Assembly (NCBI GenBank): GCA_033557465.1
Contig: CM066031.1
Location: forward strand, 175,305,043-175,369,042
Length of the DNA: 64,000 nucleotides
Source of the DNA: Ichthyophis bannanicus
Taxonomy: Eukaryota > Chordata > Amphibia > Gymnophiona > Ichthyophiidae
Reading direction: 5' to 3'
The notes below the pieces were generated by a model. It was not told where the DNA came from. It was given only the letters and a program-made list of their open reading frames with translations, and did not search any database. Numbering within the stretch: the stretch's first letter is position 1; every line of letters begins with the position of its first letter. This document shows positions 33,834-44,315 of the stretch, piece by piece. A program made the position numbers and the translations under genes.

Positions 33834-34682
33834 TCAGCGCATCAAGTCGGCCTCTTTGGAATCCAAAAACTCCGCTAGCAGATCAGGGTCCTCAAATGTT
33901 CTTGTCTGATTGTGAAGCGTGACTCGGAGCTTGGCCGGGTACATCAGGCCATAGCGTGCTTGTAGTTGTTGAAGCCTCGGCCGGAATTCCAGAAAGCGCT
34001 TTCGGCGGTCGACCGTGGGTTTAGCCAAGTCGGGATAGAAGGAGATCTTGTGGCTCTCAAACTCCATATGGCCCTTTGCCCGAGAGGCACTTAGAATTTG
34101 CTCCACGTGTTGATATCTCAGAAGTCGAAAAATAATAGGCCGCGGGGTCTTCCTGTTGAGCGTTATGCTTGTGGGTACACGATGAGCGCGATCGATCTCT
34201 AAATCTTTGGTAAAGGTGATTTTAAGCAGGGAAGGGAGGATTTTGCATAAAAACTCTTTCATGTCTCCCGATTCCGCTCCCTCCGGTATGCCCACGAGTC
34301 GTATGTTGTTGCGGCGCGCTCTATTATTGCCATCTTCCACTTCTTTCTGCAAGGCCCGCACCTGACGTTCAACTTTGTCGAGTTTGGACAACCGGGCCAC
34401 ATGGGAGTCCAATATGCTCTCCATTTTGTCCTGACGCGAAGAAAGCCCTTCTAGCTTGCTTTGCAACACACCAAAATCTTCCCGCAGCGCTCGGAGTGCT
34501 TCACCGTTTGACTGCACGAGGTTTTTGACCCCTCTAATCTCTGCGAGGATTTCCTGCTGCATTTCGGGGCCCTCGCCCAAGGCCAGCCCCTTCTGCGGGG
34601 ACGGAGGTTCAGTTTTGGAACGTTTGCCGTGAGAAGCCGCTGGAGATCCAAATTCCAGGCGCGTGGGTTTGGTCCCCGCCAT
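33834..34682 (-). CDS. L1-like ORF1 RNA-binding protein
   Basis: 282 residues from the ATG at 34682 (the open frame extends seven codons further to a TTG). Residues 1-45 are basic and Pro/Ser-rich. Residues ~45-125 form a heptad coiled coil (leucines in EILAEIRGVKNL through SKLDKVERQVRALQ), expected to trimerise. Next comes an RRM starting at RRNNIRLVGIPEG (~120), then the C-terminal domain with PRPIIFRLLRY and KISFYPDLAK. This is the standard L1 ORF1 order. The protein coats LINE RNA and acts as a nucleic-acid chaperone in the retrotransposition particle. Intact. Confidence 0.93.
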   Translation of the reverse strand: MAGTKPTRLEFGSPAASHGKRSKTEPPSPQKGLALGEGPEMQQEILAEIRGVKNLVQSNGEALRALREDFGVLQSKLEGLSSRQDKMESILDSHVARLSKLDKVERQVRALQKEVEDGNNRARRNNIRLVGIPEGAESGDMKEFLCKILPSLLKITFTKDLEIDRAHRVPTSITLNRKTPRPIIFRLLRYQHVEQILSASRAKGHMEFESHKISFYPDLAKPTVDRRKRFLEFRPRLQQLQARYGLMYPAKLRVTLHNQTRTFEDPDLLAEFLDSKEADLMR

Positions 34683-34816
34683 CTCACCAATGTGCCCCGG
34701 CAAGATCAGAGTAGAAATTCCAAGTATGTACGGTGTTAATTCAGGATTCTGAGTAGGCCTCTCGGGAGCCTCAGCGTTATGCGACCATCCCGCTGGACAT
34801 CAGGCTCCGCCCCCCT
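34683..34816 (-). promoter_or_regulatory. Short 5' UTR/internal promoter region of the L1-like element
   Basis: About 134 bp, GC-rich at its outer end (gggggcggagcc on the minus strand, an Sp1-like GC box). LINE 5' UTRs hold an internal promoter, but no initiator was identified here. It seems short for a full L1 promoter. Confidence 0.45.
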
Positions 34817-35100
34817 TATTTATTTAAAGCTTCTTATATACTGCCTTTCATGATATCAAGGCTGTTTACATTGAACAAACTGAAATTACATTGAACAGAG
34901 CATTGTATCTTGGAGATAACTATTTTACAGGGAACATGGGCAATGGAGGGTTAGGTGGCTTGCCCAAGACCACAAGGAGCACCTGTGGGACTAGAATCCC
35001 AAATCCTTTGTGTCCAAGGTTGCTGTCCTCTAGTAGAATTTGAACCCTTGACCTTCTGGCCTGAGATAACGTGCTCCAACCACTAGGCCACTCCTCCCTC
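34817..35100 (-). mobile_element. tRNA-derived SINE with MIR/CORE-like body
   Basis: On the minus strand: a tRNA-like head (gtggcctagtggttggagca ... gggttcaaattct), a central part, cttgggcaagccacctaaccctcc (as in MIR/L2 tails), and an end with ggcagtatataagaagctttaaataaata. The same SINE is at 54772-55060. Its tail was the L1 target at 34817. Confidence 0.85.
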
Positions 35101-36036
35101 AACTAAACTACAATACAGCAAAATAAACATGTACATCATAAATCATATACCAATAATAAATACATACATGAACAAAAAACCAAATATAATAAAAAATTAA
35201 AAAGTTATATACCAGATTGGAAAATCAGGTAATATGGATGCAATGCAATATGGATAATGGAATAAAAAAATGATATACTTGGCGATTGCATGGTAGTTAT
35301 CATAAAAATTGCAAGAAAACATTGTGAGTCAAAGCGTGAAAATAAAATTGGAATAGTATTTACATATTTCAAAACACATATGAATTAAAACCAATCCCAG
35401 GAAAAGATTCAGGAGAAAACAAGAGTAATATGCACATTAAATATGATAATAATCCTAAACACAGGGGTTATTAAGATGCATTAAGGATGCCTCCTTAACA
35501 TGCAAAATGGCAGCATTAAGGCCCCTGTGGGCATTAATAGCCAGGGTGGGAGGAGGCGTGCATGCGGAAAAGCTGCTAGCAGTCAGAGAGCAGTAAAAAG
35601 ACAAAGGGCGTTAAGAGCACCAAAAGAGAGCTTATCTTGAAGTCAGAACTCAGGTGCTGGATGAGAGGCAGGGGAATAGGTGATGGACATGTCACATCCA
35701 TATGTCCCATATGTGTTAGACAGTGAGTGTAAGGATAATGTGGAAGGCATTTGGACTGTATCAGTGAAGGGTTGTCATGTAATGCACTGTGATGTCAGCG
35801 GGTGGCATAGAAGTGGGTAGGAGTGTGCCATGGAGGAGCAACCATGCCCATGAGGGAGCCAATGCAAGAATGACTGAGCATCAGCGCTGCCCTGCCATGT
35901 GAAGTGTGAGTGATATGCCAGGTATGAAGTGGCACAGAATGGGAATGGGTATAGCAGCCGCCTTGAGAATAGATGAGTGAGCACGAAGGATATATGGAGA
36001 TGGATGGGCTGAAAGATTCATGGAGATAGATGACAT
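35101..36036. other. Unassigned sequence
   Basis: AT-rich to 35460, then a patch of gcattaagg-type repeats (35465-35560) like the ends of element C. No genes. Confidence 0.4.
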
Positions 36037-36600
36037 AAGAAATGCCTTACTGGGTCAGACCAAGGTCCATCAAGCCCAGTATCCTGTTTCCAATAGTGGC
36101 CAATCCAGACCATAATTATCTAGCAGGTTCCCAAAGAGGCACATAGGTTGTCCCGGGGCAAGCAGTGGATTTTCCAGGTCCTCTTTAATAATTGACTTTT
36201 CCTCCAGGAACTTGTCCAAAGCTTTTTTAAACTCAGCTACACTAACAGCTTTTACTACATCCTTCGGTAACAAATTCTAATGATTATGTATCGCGTAAAA
36301 AAAATATTTTCTATTAGTCTTAAATGGGTTGCATTGTAGCGTCATTGTATGTCCTCTAGTCTTTCTACTTTTTGATGGCATAAACAACCAATCTACATTT
36401 ACTCATGCCACTCCATCCATTAATTTACAGACCTCTATCATATCCCCCCCCCCTCCCCTCAGCCATCTCTTTTCCAAATTGAAGAGCCCCAACCTTTCAA
36501 GCCTCTCCTTAAAGGGTATCCTTCCATCCCCTTTACCATTTTTATCACTGCTCTTTGTACCTTTTCTAATTCAGCTATATCCTTTAAGATTTTTCTACAG
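36037..36600 (-). pseudogene. CR1 LINE 3' fragment, frameshifted
   Basis: Minus strand: a broken reading frame resembling the CR1 ORF2 end ([18 protein letters not shown], then after breaks [26 protein letters not shown]), followed by the ggaccttggtctgacccagt tail at 36040-36070. More degraded than the copy at 26855. Confidence 0.8.
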
Positions 36601-36824
36601 ATTTAATTTTTAAAACAGTTTTGTAAGACTGCACATAACTCTTCTCCAAGAAAAGTCCAGTAATGTCTCCTTTGTATTTAGAAAAAGCCATAAAAACAAC
36701 ATAGCCATGTGGCAATATAGTCATACTTTCTGAAATATTTAAGAGGTATTGTTCCTCTTTGGATTAAAGCTGGAGAAGGACTCAGCAGCAATAGGATTAT
36801 CTATGGTGTGCAGAAAAGTGAATT

Positions 36825-37120
36825 TAGGCTTTACCTGCTAATTGACGGTCCTTGAGTACCTCCAGTCCAGTCCCGACCAGTGGGTAGTCACGTCTTACCA
36901 GTAGCCCAGAGATTGAGCATGTCAACCTCAATGACATCAGCATATATAGGCAGCTGGTACCTCCCACCAGACTCCAGTATCCTATTGACTAAGAAGGTTC
37001 ACAGGAGCAACAATTAAGAATGTACTTACTTTAAAATCTCTATGAGAACTCCTAACCCCAAAAGGCAGAACCCCCCCCCCCTTCCCCAGTGATGAACAAG
37101 ACCACTTACCTTGACAGCGC
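36825..37120 (-). repeat. DIRS family-2 terminal repeat, solo
   Basis: tttacctgctaatt..ggtccttgagtacctccagtccagtccc, then cagcatatataggcagctggtac..ctccagtatcctattgac. The order matches 59310-59520 (DIRS-4) and 38505-38647 joined to 44316 onwards (DIRS-3). No coding region is attached. Confidence 0.65.
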
Positions 37121-38504
37121 TGTATGGCGTTGCTGCCCCAAAAAAACCCCGATGAAATGCTGCACCCAGTATTGTGCAAATGTATGCTTGTACTGAATAA
37201 ACCTTTGCAGTATAGTATGCAACATGAATGCATTTTCAGTGTCACAAATCAAGTATGTATCCTGCGGGTTCGTGATGCAGAGATCAAAATTCTGTGTTCC
37301 CGGGAGGAAGAAATGGTGAGTGTCACAGTAATCCCTAGGACATGATCACAGAAAGAATGAACAGTCATCATGGCCTGACAGATTCAGCAAGCCTCCATAG
37401 AAAGTGAAGTGGTATGCGTGTCTGTCTGTGAAGGGCCCGGTGAACACCTTGGCACTGATGTTCATGGCAGCAAGTGTGGGACACAAAAACTGCAAGACAA
37501 AGACATGTTTGGTAGCAGGAGCCACCTCCATATGCACAGTTGTAGTAGCCTTATGCTATGAGAAGCAATGTGGTTATTCACAGTATGACAGTATGAATCC
37601 CACTGACTCTTTGTGTTGATTCACATAAGCAACATAACTTTTGTCACCAATAGTAGTGTGGCAGAACAAAGCGCTGCTACCACCTCTAATGGCATGACAG
37701 TGTCTGGCAATTTGCTACACATCCCGCAAAGGCAGGAGTTAGGCTGAGAGAGGAGGGGGCAGAGAAGCAGCATTGTTGTACTCTAACAGGGTCACATGCC
37801 AGCAGTAGGGGAGGCAGTACAGCCAATGGTTATAAGGGATGGAATGTAAGTATCTGATGAACACCATTCACACCTCAAATATGGACAAGGAATAGCATGC
37901 CACAGGCCCACTCTGTGAAGGCTACACTCAATGGCCAATGCACAGTGTACTCCGAAAACCATGGCACATGTGTTGTTGCGAAGTTACAAAGCACACTAAT
38001 GAACAACCTCCTTCAATACGTCTACTTAGGTACTTAAGCTGGGTCTATGAAGGAGATGCTGTGTGCTAATGCAGATAGCATGTAAATCACCCATCAAGTA
38101 TTAATGCAATGTACATCTGAATAGAATTTAAGTGTGTGTGAATGTGTGACCCTAAAGCAGATACCCAGTGCTAGCTCCACTGCTGATGCCTCTACTGCTG
38201 ATGCCTGCTATATCAAAGGCTGTGAGTTCAAGATCTGCTACTGGCCATATCAAGTGTATGTAAGTTTACCGCATGCCCCCAGGGATACTCCCTGATCTCT
38301 TGGATTAGAACCACAACTTGTCCCCTATGTGTGCTGTCAAATGAGACAAGGAACACTGCATCTGCTGCCAATCCCTCAAATGCGGTTTCCATGATCCAAG
38401 AGAGTGAATCTGTAAATATGACCTTGCATATTGAAGAAGAAAAGCAAGTAGCAAAACAAACAGAAAACCTTGCAGAAATAATTAAATCACATACAGCATT
38501 TGTA
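37121..38504. other. Unassigned; possible Harbinger nuclease relic
   Basis: The minus-strand frame 37346-37537 contains FTGPFTDRHAYHF, loosely like the HDA(Y/F)-(I/V)-F block of PIF/Harbinger nucleases. The resemblance is weak. Nothing else was recognised. Confidence 0.25.
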
Positions 38505-38647
38505 GGTATGGAGAAATTAGATATTATCTGCTAATTTGCTTTCCTTTAGTCCCTCCAGTACAGTTCATGCTATTGGATTTTCACCCCCTTCCAGCAGGTT
38601 GGGGACTGAGAATTCCAAGCTTTAGTGATGTCATTCCATAAAGGAAC
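38505..38647 (-). repeat. DIRS-3 terminal repeat, first part
   Basis: gcta..tttcctttagtccctccagta marks the outer end. The repeat is cut at attccataaaggaac (38633-38647) and resumes at 44316 (acattgctatcacctagcc), matching the uninterrupted repeat of DIRS-4. Confidence 0.7.
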
Positions 38648-38805
38648 CCAACCAACAGGAGAAGAGGGTGTCCACAAAGGTACAGGAGAAAGTGAGAGCG
38701 GAAACCCAAGAACCACGGCCTACCACAAGGAAATGTCAAGGAAACTTTATTTGGTGGACCCAACTAAAAGGTTTCGGCCAGAGGCCTTCTTCAGGGGTGA
38801 ATAAA
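38648..38805 (-). mobile_element. Penelope-like insertion, left arm
   Basis: Together with 44097-44300 this is a short insertion flanked by the 15-bp repeat attccataaaggaac (38633-38647, 44301-44315). The arm at ~38688-38805 is the inverse of ~44180-44297. It contains a minus-strand hammerhead-like motif: ACCC/GGGT stem, CTGAAGA, GGCC hairpin, GAAA. Confidence 0.7.
38758..38798 (-). ncRNA. Hammerhead-like motif 3a
   Basis: Minus-strand partner of motif 3b at 44192: stem I ACCC/GGGT, CTGAAGA core, GGCC-UCU-GGCC stem II, GAAA, AAC..GTT stem III. Confidence 0.5.
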
Positions 38806-39084
38806 GCACAGTTACTTACCTGTAACAGGTGATCTCTGGGAACAGCAGGAATAAGTCTTCACATATGGGGTACGTCGGTACCGACGGAGCCTGCGCGGGA
38901 ACGCTCCCCAGCGTCCAATCAGAAAGCTTTTGGGAGCATCCCACAGCGCCTGCGTGCTGCCTTCCCGCCTTCCCAACTGTCTCTCCTCAGTTAAGTTTGA
39001 AAGCTGAGACAAAGAGAGAGAGAGAGCAAGGAAGGGAAAGATAGAGATAGAGGAAAAGCAAATCCTAGGGGAGGTGGGTGGGTT

Positions 39085-39190
39085 GTGAAGACTTATTCCT
39101 GCTGTTCGTAGAGATCACCTGTTACAGGTAAGTAACTGTGCTATCTCCAGGAACAAGCTGGAATGAGTCTTCACATATGGGGACTCCCAA
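39085..39190 (-). repeat. DIRS-2 internal complementary region
   Basis: Contains, back to back, the complement of the left terminus and the complement of the right terminus, meeting at ctgtgctatctccagg (39135-39150). Two mismatches in the first 57 bp. Confidence 0.88.
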
Positions 39191-40189
39191 GCTCAGATGC
39201 CCAGAGGGAGTCCTAGCATGTTGCAAGTCTAGAACGAGCCATGCTATTGCTTAAGACCTCAGGCATCCTGGGGATGGAGGGTAGGAGTTGAATACAGAAG
39301 AGGAGCTGTGGAACAGCTGGCTAGAACAGGGTTTCTAAAGGGGAAGACCCTGTATAGAGGGTATTTTGTAGTAAAATATTGTGATCTGGGCCTCCCTTGT
39401 TGACCTTGCACAAGTCCACTGAGGTACATATGGATCTGTTAGAAGAGCCAGTGAATGTGCTCAAGGGGTACCTCACTGTGAAGTAGAGGTAATAAAAGTA
39501 GAGAAAAACAAGTGGAGGTCAGAACCCTTCAGGGTGAGAAATGGCCCCAGGGGGAAAGACTGGGGTAGTATAAGAGGTAGAGCTTCAGCAGAGACACAGA
39601 AGGCAGTATTAAAGAAAGCTTAAGCTGTTTAGGTCCAAAAATAGTATAAATTTAGGACCCAAAGAAAAAATGAGTCTGACCTAACTGGACTGGAGATGGA
39701 ATCAGGACATGTAGGGGAGAAAGGGTATGGAAACCCTTGTATCTGATAAGAAAGTAAGGACAGACTCAGGAGCGCTAAGCGTTAGGTTAACTGAAGCTCC
39801 GCAATGTCTTTCCTAAATGGGGTCAATTAGGAAAGAAGAAAGGTACATGGAGAGCTTCAGGAGTACCCTACCTATATGGTAAGGAAAAATTTTGTTAATT
39901 ACCACAGGAAGTGGTTATAAGTGTCGCCCCCTAAGTATGCTGGCATAGCATTGATAGGGGTAGTGCCCATCTGTCAGGATCATATAGGAATATAAGGATA
40001 TCTGAACCTAACAGAACAGATAGATGAGTATATGGATACATATCTATCTAAAAGTATATCTCAGTAGATTTATAAATATATCTATGTATATATACATAGA
40101 TATATTGAATATATACACATATAGGGTATATATGCATATATCTATAGGACATATGTAGGGGCAGAAGACACACAGATAGATATAGATGA

Positions 40190-40223
<34 letters not shown>

Positions 40224-41640
40224 GTGTGTATATATATATATGAATATGTAGACATATAGACACATATCTCCAGGTATGTGGAAGGAGAGAGGTCTATAGA
40301 AGCTGATCCCCCTAGGGATATAGGGAGAGAGCAAGATTCATCTAACGGCAAGAAGATTAATACACGCTTGAATAGATATACAGAGAATTCTCCTTTCCTG
40401 GTTATGATTGTCAGAGTCAGAGGAGAGGTGTCCCTGACAAGAAGAAGTCTGGATTCTTTTCAGAATTTGAGCTTTTGAATAACCAGGATGGCCTACGTGA
40501 AAAGGGCAGAGGATAACTTCAGACTGTAGGCAGGAAGTCCAGATTTCTCCAGAATTGCAATATGGAGAATGGGAGGACGCCACTGGAGGAAGATACCCGA
40601 GTGACTTGCCTATGAGGGCAAGAGGGGTATTGGGCATCCTCTAGCTGCCACTGAAGAAAATTATCTCTGACGAGAAGACCAAAGGAGATATGGGCCAAGC
40701 CAGGGAATTGGCCCTTCTTTAGGTTTTCACGTAATGAAAGGCCTGAGACTGATGTCTCAAAAGAGATTTAAGATGAGATGGTAAGGGTAGGAAATACCTA
40801 CCAGTCATGGAAACATGACTGGGGGAACCCCCTTTTAACCATCTAGGGTTATCTGCTAGGCAAGATACTAATGCTCTCTAGCAAGGGCCCATAGTGCAGA
40901 GCTACTCTGTAGAGTTGTAGAGAGCATGCTGCAGGTTGGTTAGAAGAAAGACTGGCTGTGGAAAGCCAGCAGATAACCAAGTATTCTGCCAAGGACAAGG
41001 GGGCGAAGAATAGAAGTTAACCAACCAGGCTGTGATAAGAGGGTTTCCCAAACGAGGTTGATCACCTGTTTGGGACTTAGCACTGAGGCTAGAAGGATTG
41101 CTAGTGGAGGAGAATTGCTGTATCTGCAGCAACGTACCAGGGCAGCGGAGAAAACTTCTTTTCCCTCTCCCTCTTTTAGATTGGGAAAAAGAAACAACAG
41201 ACCTGGTAGGATTTCCTATTGTCTGATGGGCTGCCCTAAGGTAACAAGGGGGGAGACAACTCCGGAAGGGAGAATCCCCCGGTAGAACAGGTAGAGGACC
41301 ATAAGGGCTTACCAATGTAGAAGGGGTCCCTCTTACAACCAAATGTTATAGTAAGAGGGAGGTAAGACAGAGTTAAAAGAGACTGACTATGGAGGAAGTC
41401 TCTGTCAGGTGAGATGATACATGCCAGTACAGGGAAAACAACTGTCTATTAATAGTTGTTAGTTCTCTTTCCTCCAAGAGGAAGAGGAAAACCCTGTTAA
41501 GTATGGGCATGATCATCATAAAGACTCTTAAAGAAAAGATGTCTCATGAAGAGATATCTAGGAAGGTTAGAATAAATTTAGTGCAGATACTGCAAATGAA
41601 AAGAAGCAGACTGCTACTCTAACCACCAACCAAGAGGGGC
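39191..41640. other. DIRS-2 interior without recognisable gene
   Basis: Where pol and the recombinase should lie, only short frames exist. None shows RT, RNase H or YR motifs on either strand. It may be a non-autonomous filler. Confidence 0.5.
40030..40270. repeat. (TA)n / TATC-rich microsatellite
   Basis: Dense tatata, tagata and tatcta runs, with a pure stretch around 40192-40243 that includes tgtgtgtg. Confidence 0.9.
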
Positions 41641-41649
41641 AATGATGAT

Positions 41650-43450
41650 CTATTTGAAACCCTGCGACTGCTGGGTTTGTTGACCCTGCTGAGGTTCTGG
41701 ATTCTTCAGACCAGGGTGATGTTTCCCCTGTTTGGGAACATCTGTATGATGGGCAGAAGATGGATAAAATCTTCTTCCCCTAGGGGAAGAAATTTTGGCA
41801 GGACCTTTCCTACCTTTCCTACCAACTGGGAAAGAAGAAGGCGTACAACAGCCTCTGGAAACAGGACAGTCAGTTGTTAACTGAGCAACCTGGAGTAAAG
41901 ACTCCTTGTTAAAGAGATTTTCTCCAGTGCAAGGAGTATTTCCCAGTCTAACTTGTGCCCATTTGTCCAAGTCTGAAGCTTGGAGCTAGGCTTTACGTCG
42001 TGCTCCTACAGCTATAGCAGAAGTCCTGCTAACAGACTCAAAGGAGTCTAGGGAAGCACGAGTAAGAAATCTAGAGATATTTTGAGCATGACTAACCAGT
42101 GAGGAATAGTCTGCACTCTTGGGCTCTTGAAGAAAAGGAGTCAAAAGATGTAATTTCTTTGTGACCTCCTCAAGAGATAAACCCATAAAAAAATATATGA
42201 GAGAATTCTTGCTGAAAGCATGGATGCCCGGAAAGTTTGGCGTCCAAAGGCATCTAAAGTCTTAGACTCACGACCTGGCAGATAAGAAGAGTGCTTTTTA
42301 GTACTCTTCACCCGCCTCATTGCTGATTCTACAACAATGGAATGATGAGGAAGTTGAGTCTTTTGAAATCCTGGAGAAGGGGGCACCTGATATAGAAGAT
42401 CAGTTGCTCTTTAAAGTGGGGGTACCTTTAAAGGAGCTTCCCACATTCGTAGAAGGAGATCCTGCAAGGAATGATGCAAAGGAAGCATGATGTTCTCCTT
42501 TGCTCTTCCAGGAATATACAGGGATTCAGTATTCCCTTGTGTAGGATCCTGTCCAGGTATAGAAATGGCAAGTGATTTTGCCATATCCAGGAGAAAAGCT
42601 TGAAAAGAAAAATCCCCGGAGGGAAATTCTTTTGGACAGGCTAGATCTGCTGAAGAACTAGCATTGGCACCGAGGATCTATCCAACTTTATAGGAATAGA
42701 AGATCCTGAATGGTGGACCTTTGAGGATGGTCGCCGGTACCACAGGAGGTCGGGACCAGCAACAGTCGGTAGCGCATCGTCCATGTTGGGGATCGATTCT
42801 AAACTCGGTATCAAGGGAAGTGAGCCTGATGAGAGAAGCATGGAAGGCACCGACAGCAATGGTAATGTGGATACCGGTACCAACTTCGGTACCGTATCCG
42901 ATACCGGTGGATGAAGGCCAGCCGGTGGCAACTCTAACGGTATCAAAGAAACCGAGAGCTGCGGATCCAAATTATCGGAACCGAGCCTTCGGTACCGTCT
43001 GGTGTCGGTACCAAGGCGAGTTGGTACCCAGTCCTCCAGACTAGAGATCGATTCCAGACTCGGCATCGAAGGAAGCGAGTCTATCGATGCACGTCTGGAG
43101 GGTACCGACGTCGGTACTAGTATCGGTACCGGTACCGATACTGGAAGGTCAGTCTGGAGCGTATCCAATGGCCCCGTAGGTACCAAGGACGCCAGACGAC
43201 GATCCTTGGTGAGGAATGTTTCATCCAACACCATTGCCTATGCCGGGGTATCGGTACCGCTCGAAGCGGATGCCACCACCGGGCATGGCTCAGGTATGTT
43301 CTGTGAGGGGTGAACCTCAGGAACAACCTGAAACCCCACACAGGCTTTGGAGGCCGAAGACTCCCACCGGGGTTTTGAGGCCAGTGGTTTCTCGAGGGCA
43401 AGGCCGTAGGCATCTCTATGCTATGCATGAGAACTGCCGCTCGAGGACTG
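41650..43450 (-). pseudogene. DIRS-2 gag, several breaks
   Basis: Minus-strand pieces in order. 43234-42641 is Ser/Pro/Val-rich, encoded by GGTACC-rich DNA. 42386-42230 has SPGFQKTQLPHHSIVVESA and SLDAFG-like KTLDAFGRQTFRASMLSARI, as in DIRS gag. 42186-41986 has LTRASLDSFESVSRTSAIAVGARRKA. 41970-41650 has DKWAQVRLGNTPCTGENLF and a basic, Gln-rich tail. The junctions need frameshifts and at least one stop is present, so it is not translated as one protein. Gag of DIRS elements is a nucleic-acid-binding structural protein. Confidence 0.72.
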
Positions 43451-43899
43451 GCTAGTCTTAACAGACTGTTTTTGGGTTACCTGATCCTGTGTAGAAGATG
43501 TTATGGTCGGTGCCCTGAAGTTGGATGGGGACCGGGTGTCGAGGGGAACTCAATGTTGAAAACTTCTTCCCACAATACTATTTCCAGAGGGCTCCAGAGG
43601 AAAATGGTCAGGACCCAAGCAGATTAGACACCAATTGTGAGTGTCTAAAAATAAATTTGTACTGCCATGGTTTGTACATTTCTTGGGGATAGTGGCTGGC
43701 GGTTCCATGAAGGAAAAAGGAGAGGCCTAACAGGCCTGAGAAACCGTGAGACACTGAGGAGGAAAAAATATTCCTTAAAAAGGAAAAATTTTACAAGAAA
43801 AGAAAAAAGAAACACCGGCGGTACTGGTGGCGTCGGGGAAGGCAGTCGCGATCACAAGAAAACTAAAAAATAAAAGAAGAATTTTCTGCGGTGACAGGA

Positions 43900-44096
43900 G
43901 GACATCCTGCCAGCTCCGCAGAAAAACAAAAACTGAGGAGAGACAGTTGGGAAGGCGGGAAGGCAGCACGCAGGCGCTGTGGAATGCTCCAAAAAGCTTT
44001 CTGATTGGACGCTGGGGAGCGTTCCCGCACAGGCTCCGTCGGTACCGACGTACCCCATATGTGAAGACTCATTCCTGCTTGTTCCTGGAGATAATA
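43900..44096 (-). repeat. DIRS-2 right terminal inverted repeat (5' end in coding sense)
   Basis: Reverse complement matches 38820-39000 and 9207-9380: aggaacaagcaggaatgag, ggtacgtcggtaccgacgg, ctccccagcgtccaatcag, gcctgcgtgctgcc. Confidence 0.88.
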
Positions 44097-44300
44097 CATT
44101 AACGCCTCAAGCAGTTGTGCTGACTGAGAAGAGTGGCTTGGTCCACATTTTATACGTTGCTTTCTATCCCCTGTGGTAATGTATTTTATTCACCCCTGAA
44201 GAAGGCCTCTGGCCGAAACTTTTTAGTTGGGTCCACCAAATAAAGTTTCCTTGACATTTCCTTGTGGTAGGCCGTGGTTCTTGGGTTTCCGCTCTCTCTT
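44097..44300 (+). mobile_element. Penelope-like insertion, right arm
   Basis: Completes the insertion started at 38648 and ends at the second copy of the 15-bp duplication (44301-44315). It contains a plus-strand hammerhead-like motif, an AATAAA (44240), and an inverse copy of the left arm. Confidence 0.7.
44192..44232 (+). ncRNA. Hammerhead-like motif 3b
   Basis: ACCC (44192-44195) pairs with GGGT (44229-44232). Core CTGAAGA (44196-44202), stem II GGCC-UCU-GGCC with one unpaired A, GAAA (44215-44218), stem III ACT/AGT closed by a T loop, and cleavage-site triplet GTT. The core is complete (N7 is free in CUGANGA). The extra A before stem II is the weak point. Confidence 0.6.
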
Positions 44301-44315
44301 ATTCCATAAAGGAAC

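Larger units (their letters stand above)
29401..34816 (-). mobile_element. Full-length L1-like LINE with 19-bp target-site duplication
   Basis: Bounded by a perfect 19-bp direct repeat tatttatttaaagcttctt at 29382-29400 and 34817-34835. The minus-strand 3' end is a short poly(A) (plus-strand T run at 29399-29409), the mark of target-primed reverse transcription. Order on the minus strand: 5' UTR ~134 bp, ORF1, a 418-bp spacer, ORF2, and a 3' UTR of ~220 bp. Both frames are open from end to end. The duplicated target is the A/T-rich tail of a MIR/CORE-type SINE. This is the only complete autonomous-looking element in the window. Confidence 0.95.
38806..44096 (-). mobile_element. DIRS-2: DIRS-like element with ITRs and internal complementary region
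   Basis: Terminal inverted repeats of ~190 bp lie at 38806-39000 and 43900-44096. Next to the left one (the 3' end in coding sense) is an internal complementary region, 39085-39190: 39085-39141 is the inverse of 38806-38862, and 39142-39185 is the inverse of the other outer end. This arrangement is diagnostic of DIRS elements and is used to copy the ends through a circular intermediate. A degenerate gag is on the minus strand. No reverse transcriptase, RNase H or recombinase is recognisable, so this copy is non-autonomous. Confidence 0.88.

Noticed and set aside
40044..40351. Tyr/Ile-rich frames at 40.0-40.3 kb
   Set aside because: Translations of the (TA)n microsatellite.
40902..41342. 146-codon minus-strand frame in DIRS-2 as reverse transcriptase
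   Set aside because: None of the RT motifs (DLKDAY, YADD, PFGL) is visible in this or the neighbouring frames.
42721..43313. Plus-strand frames over the DIRS-2 gag
   Set aside because: Antisense shadows of GGTACC-rich gag DNA; the palindromic content keeps both strands open.
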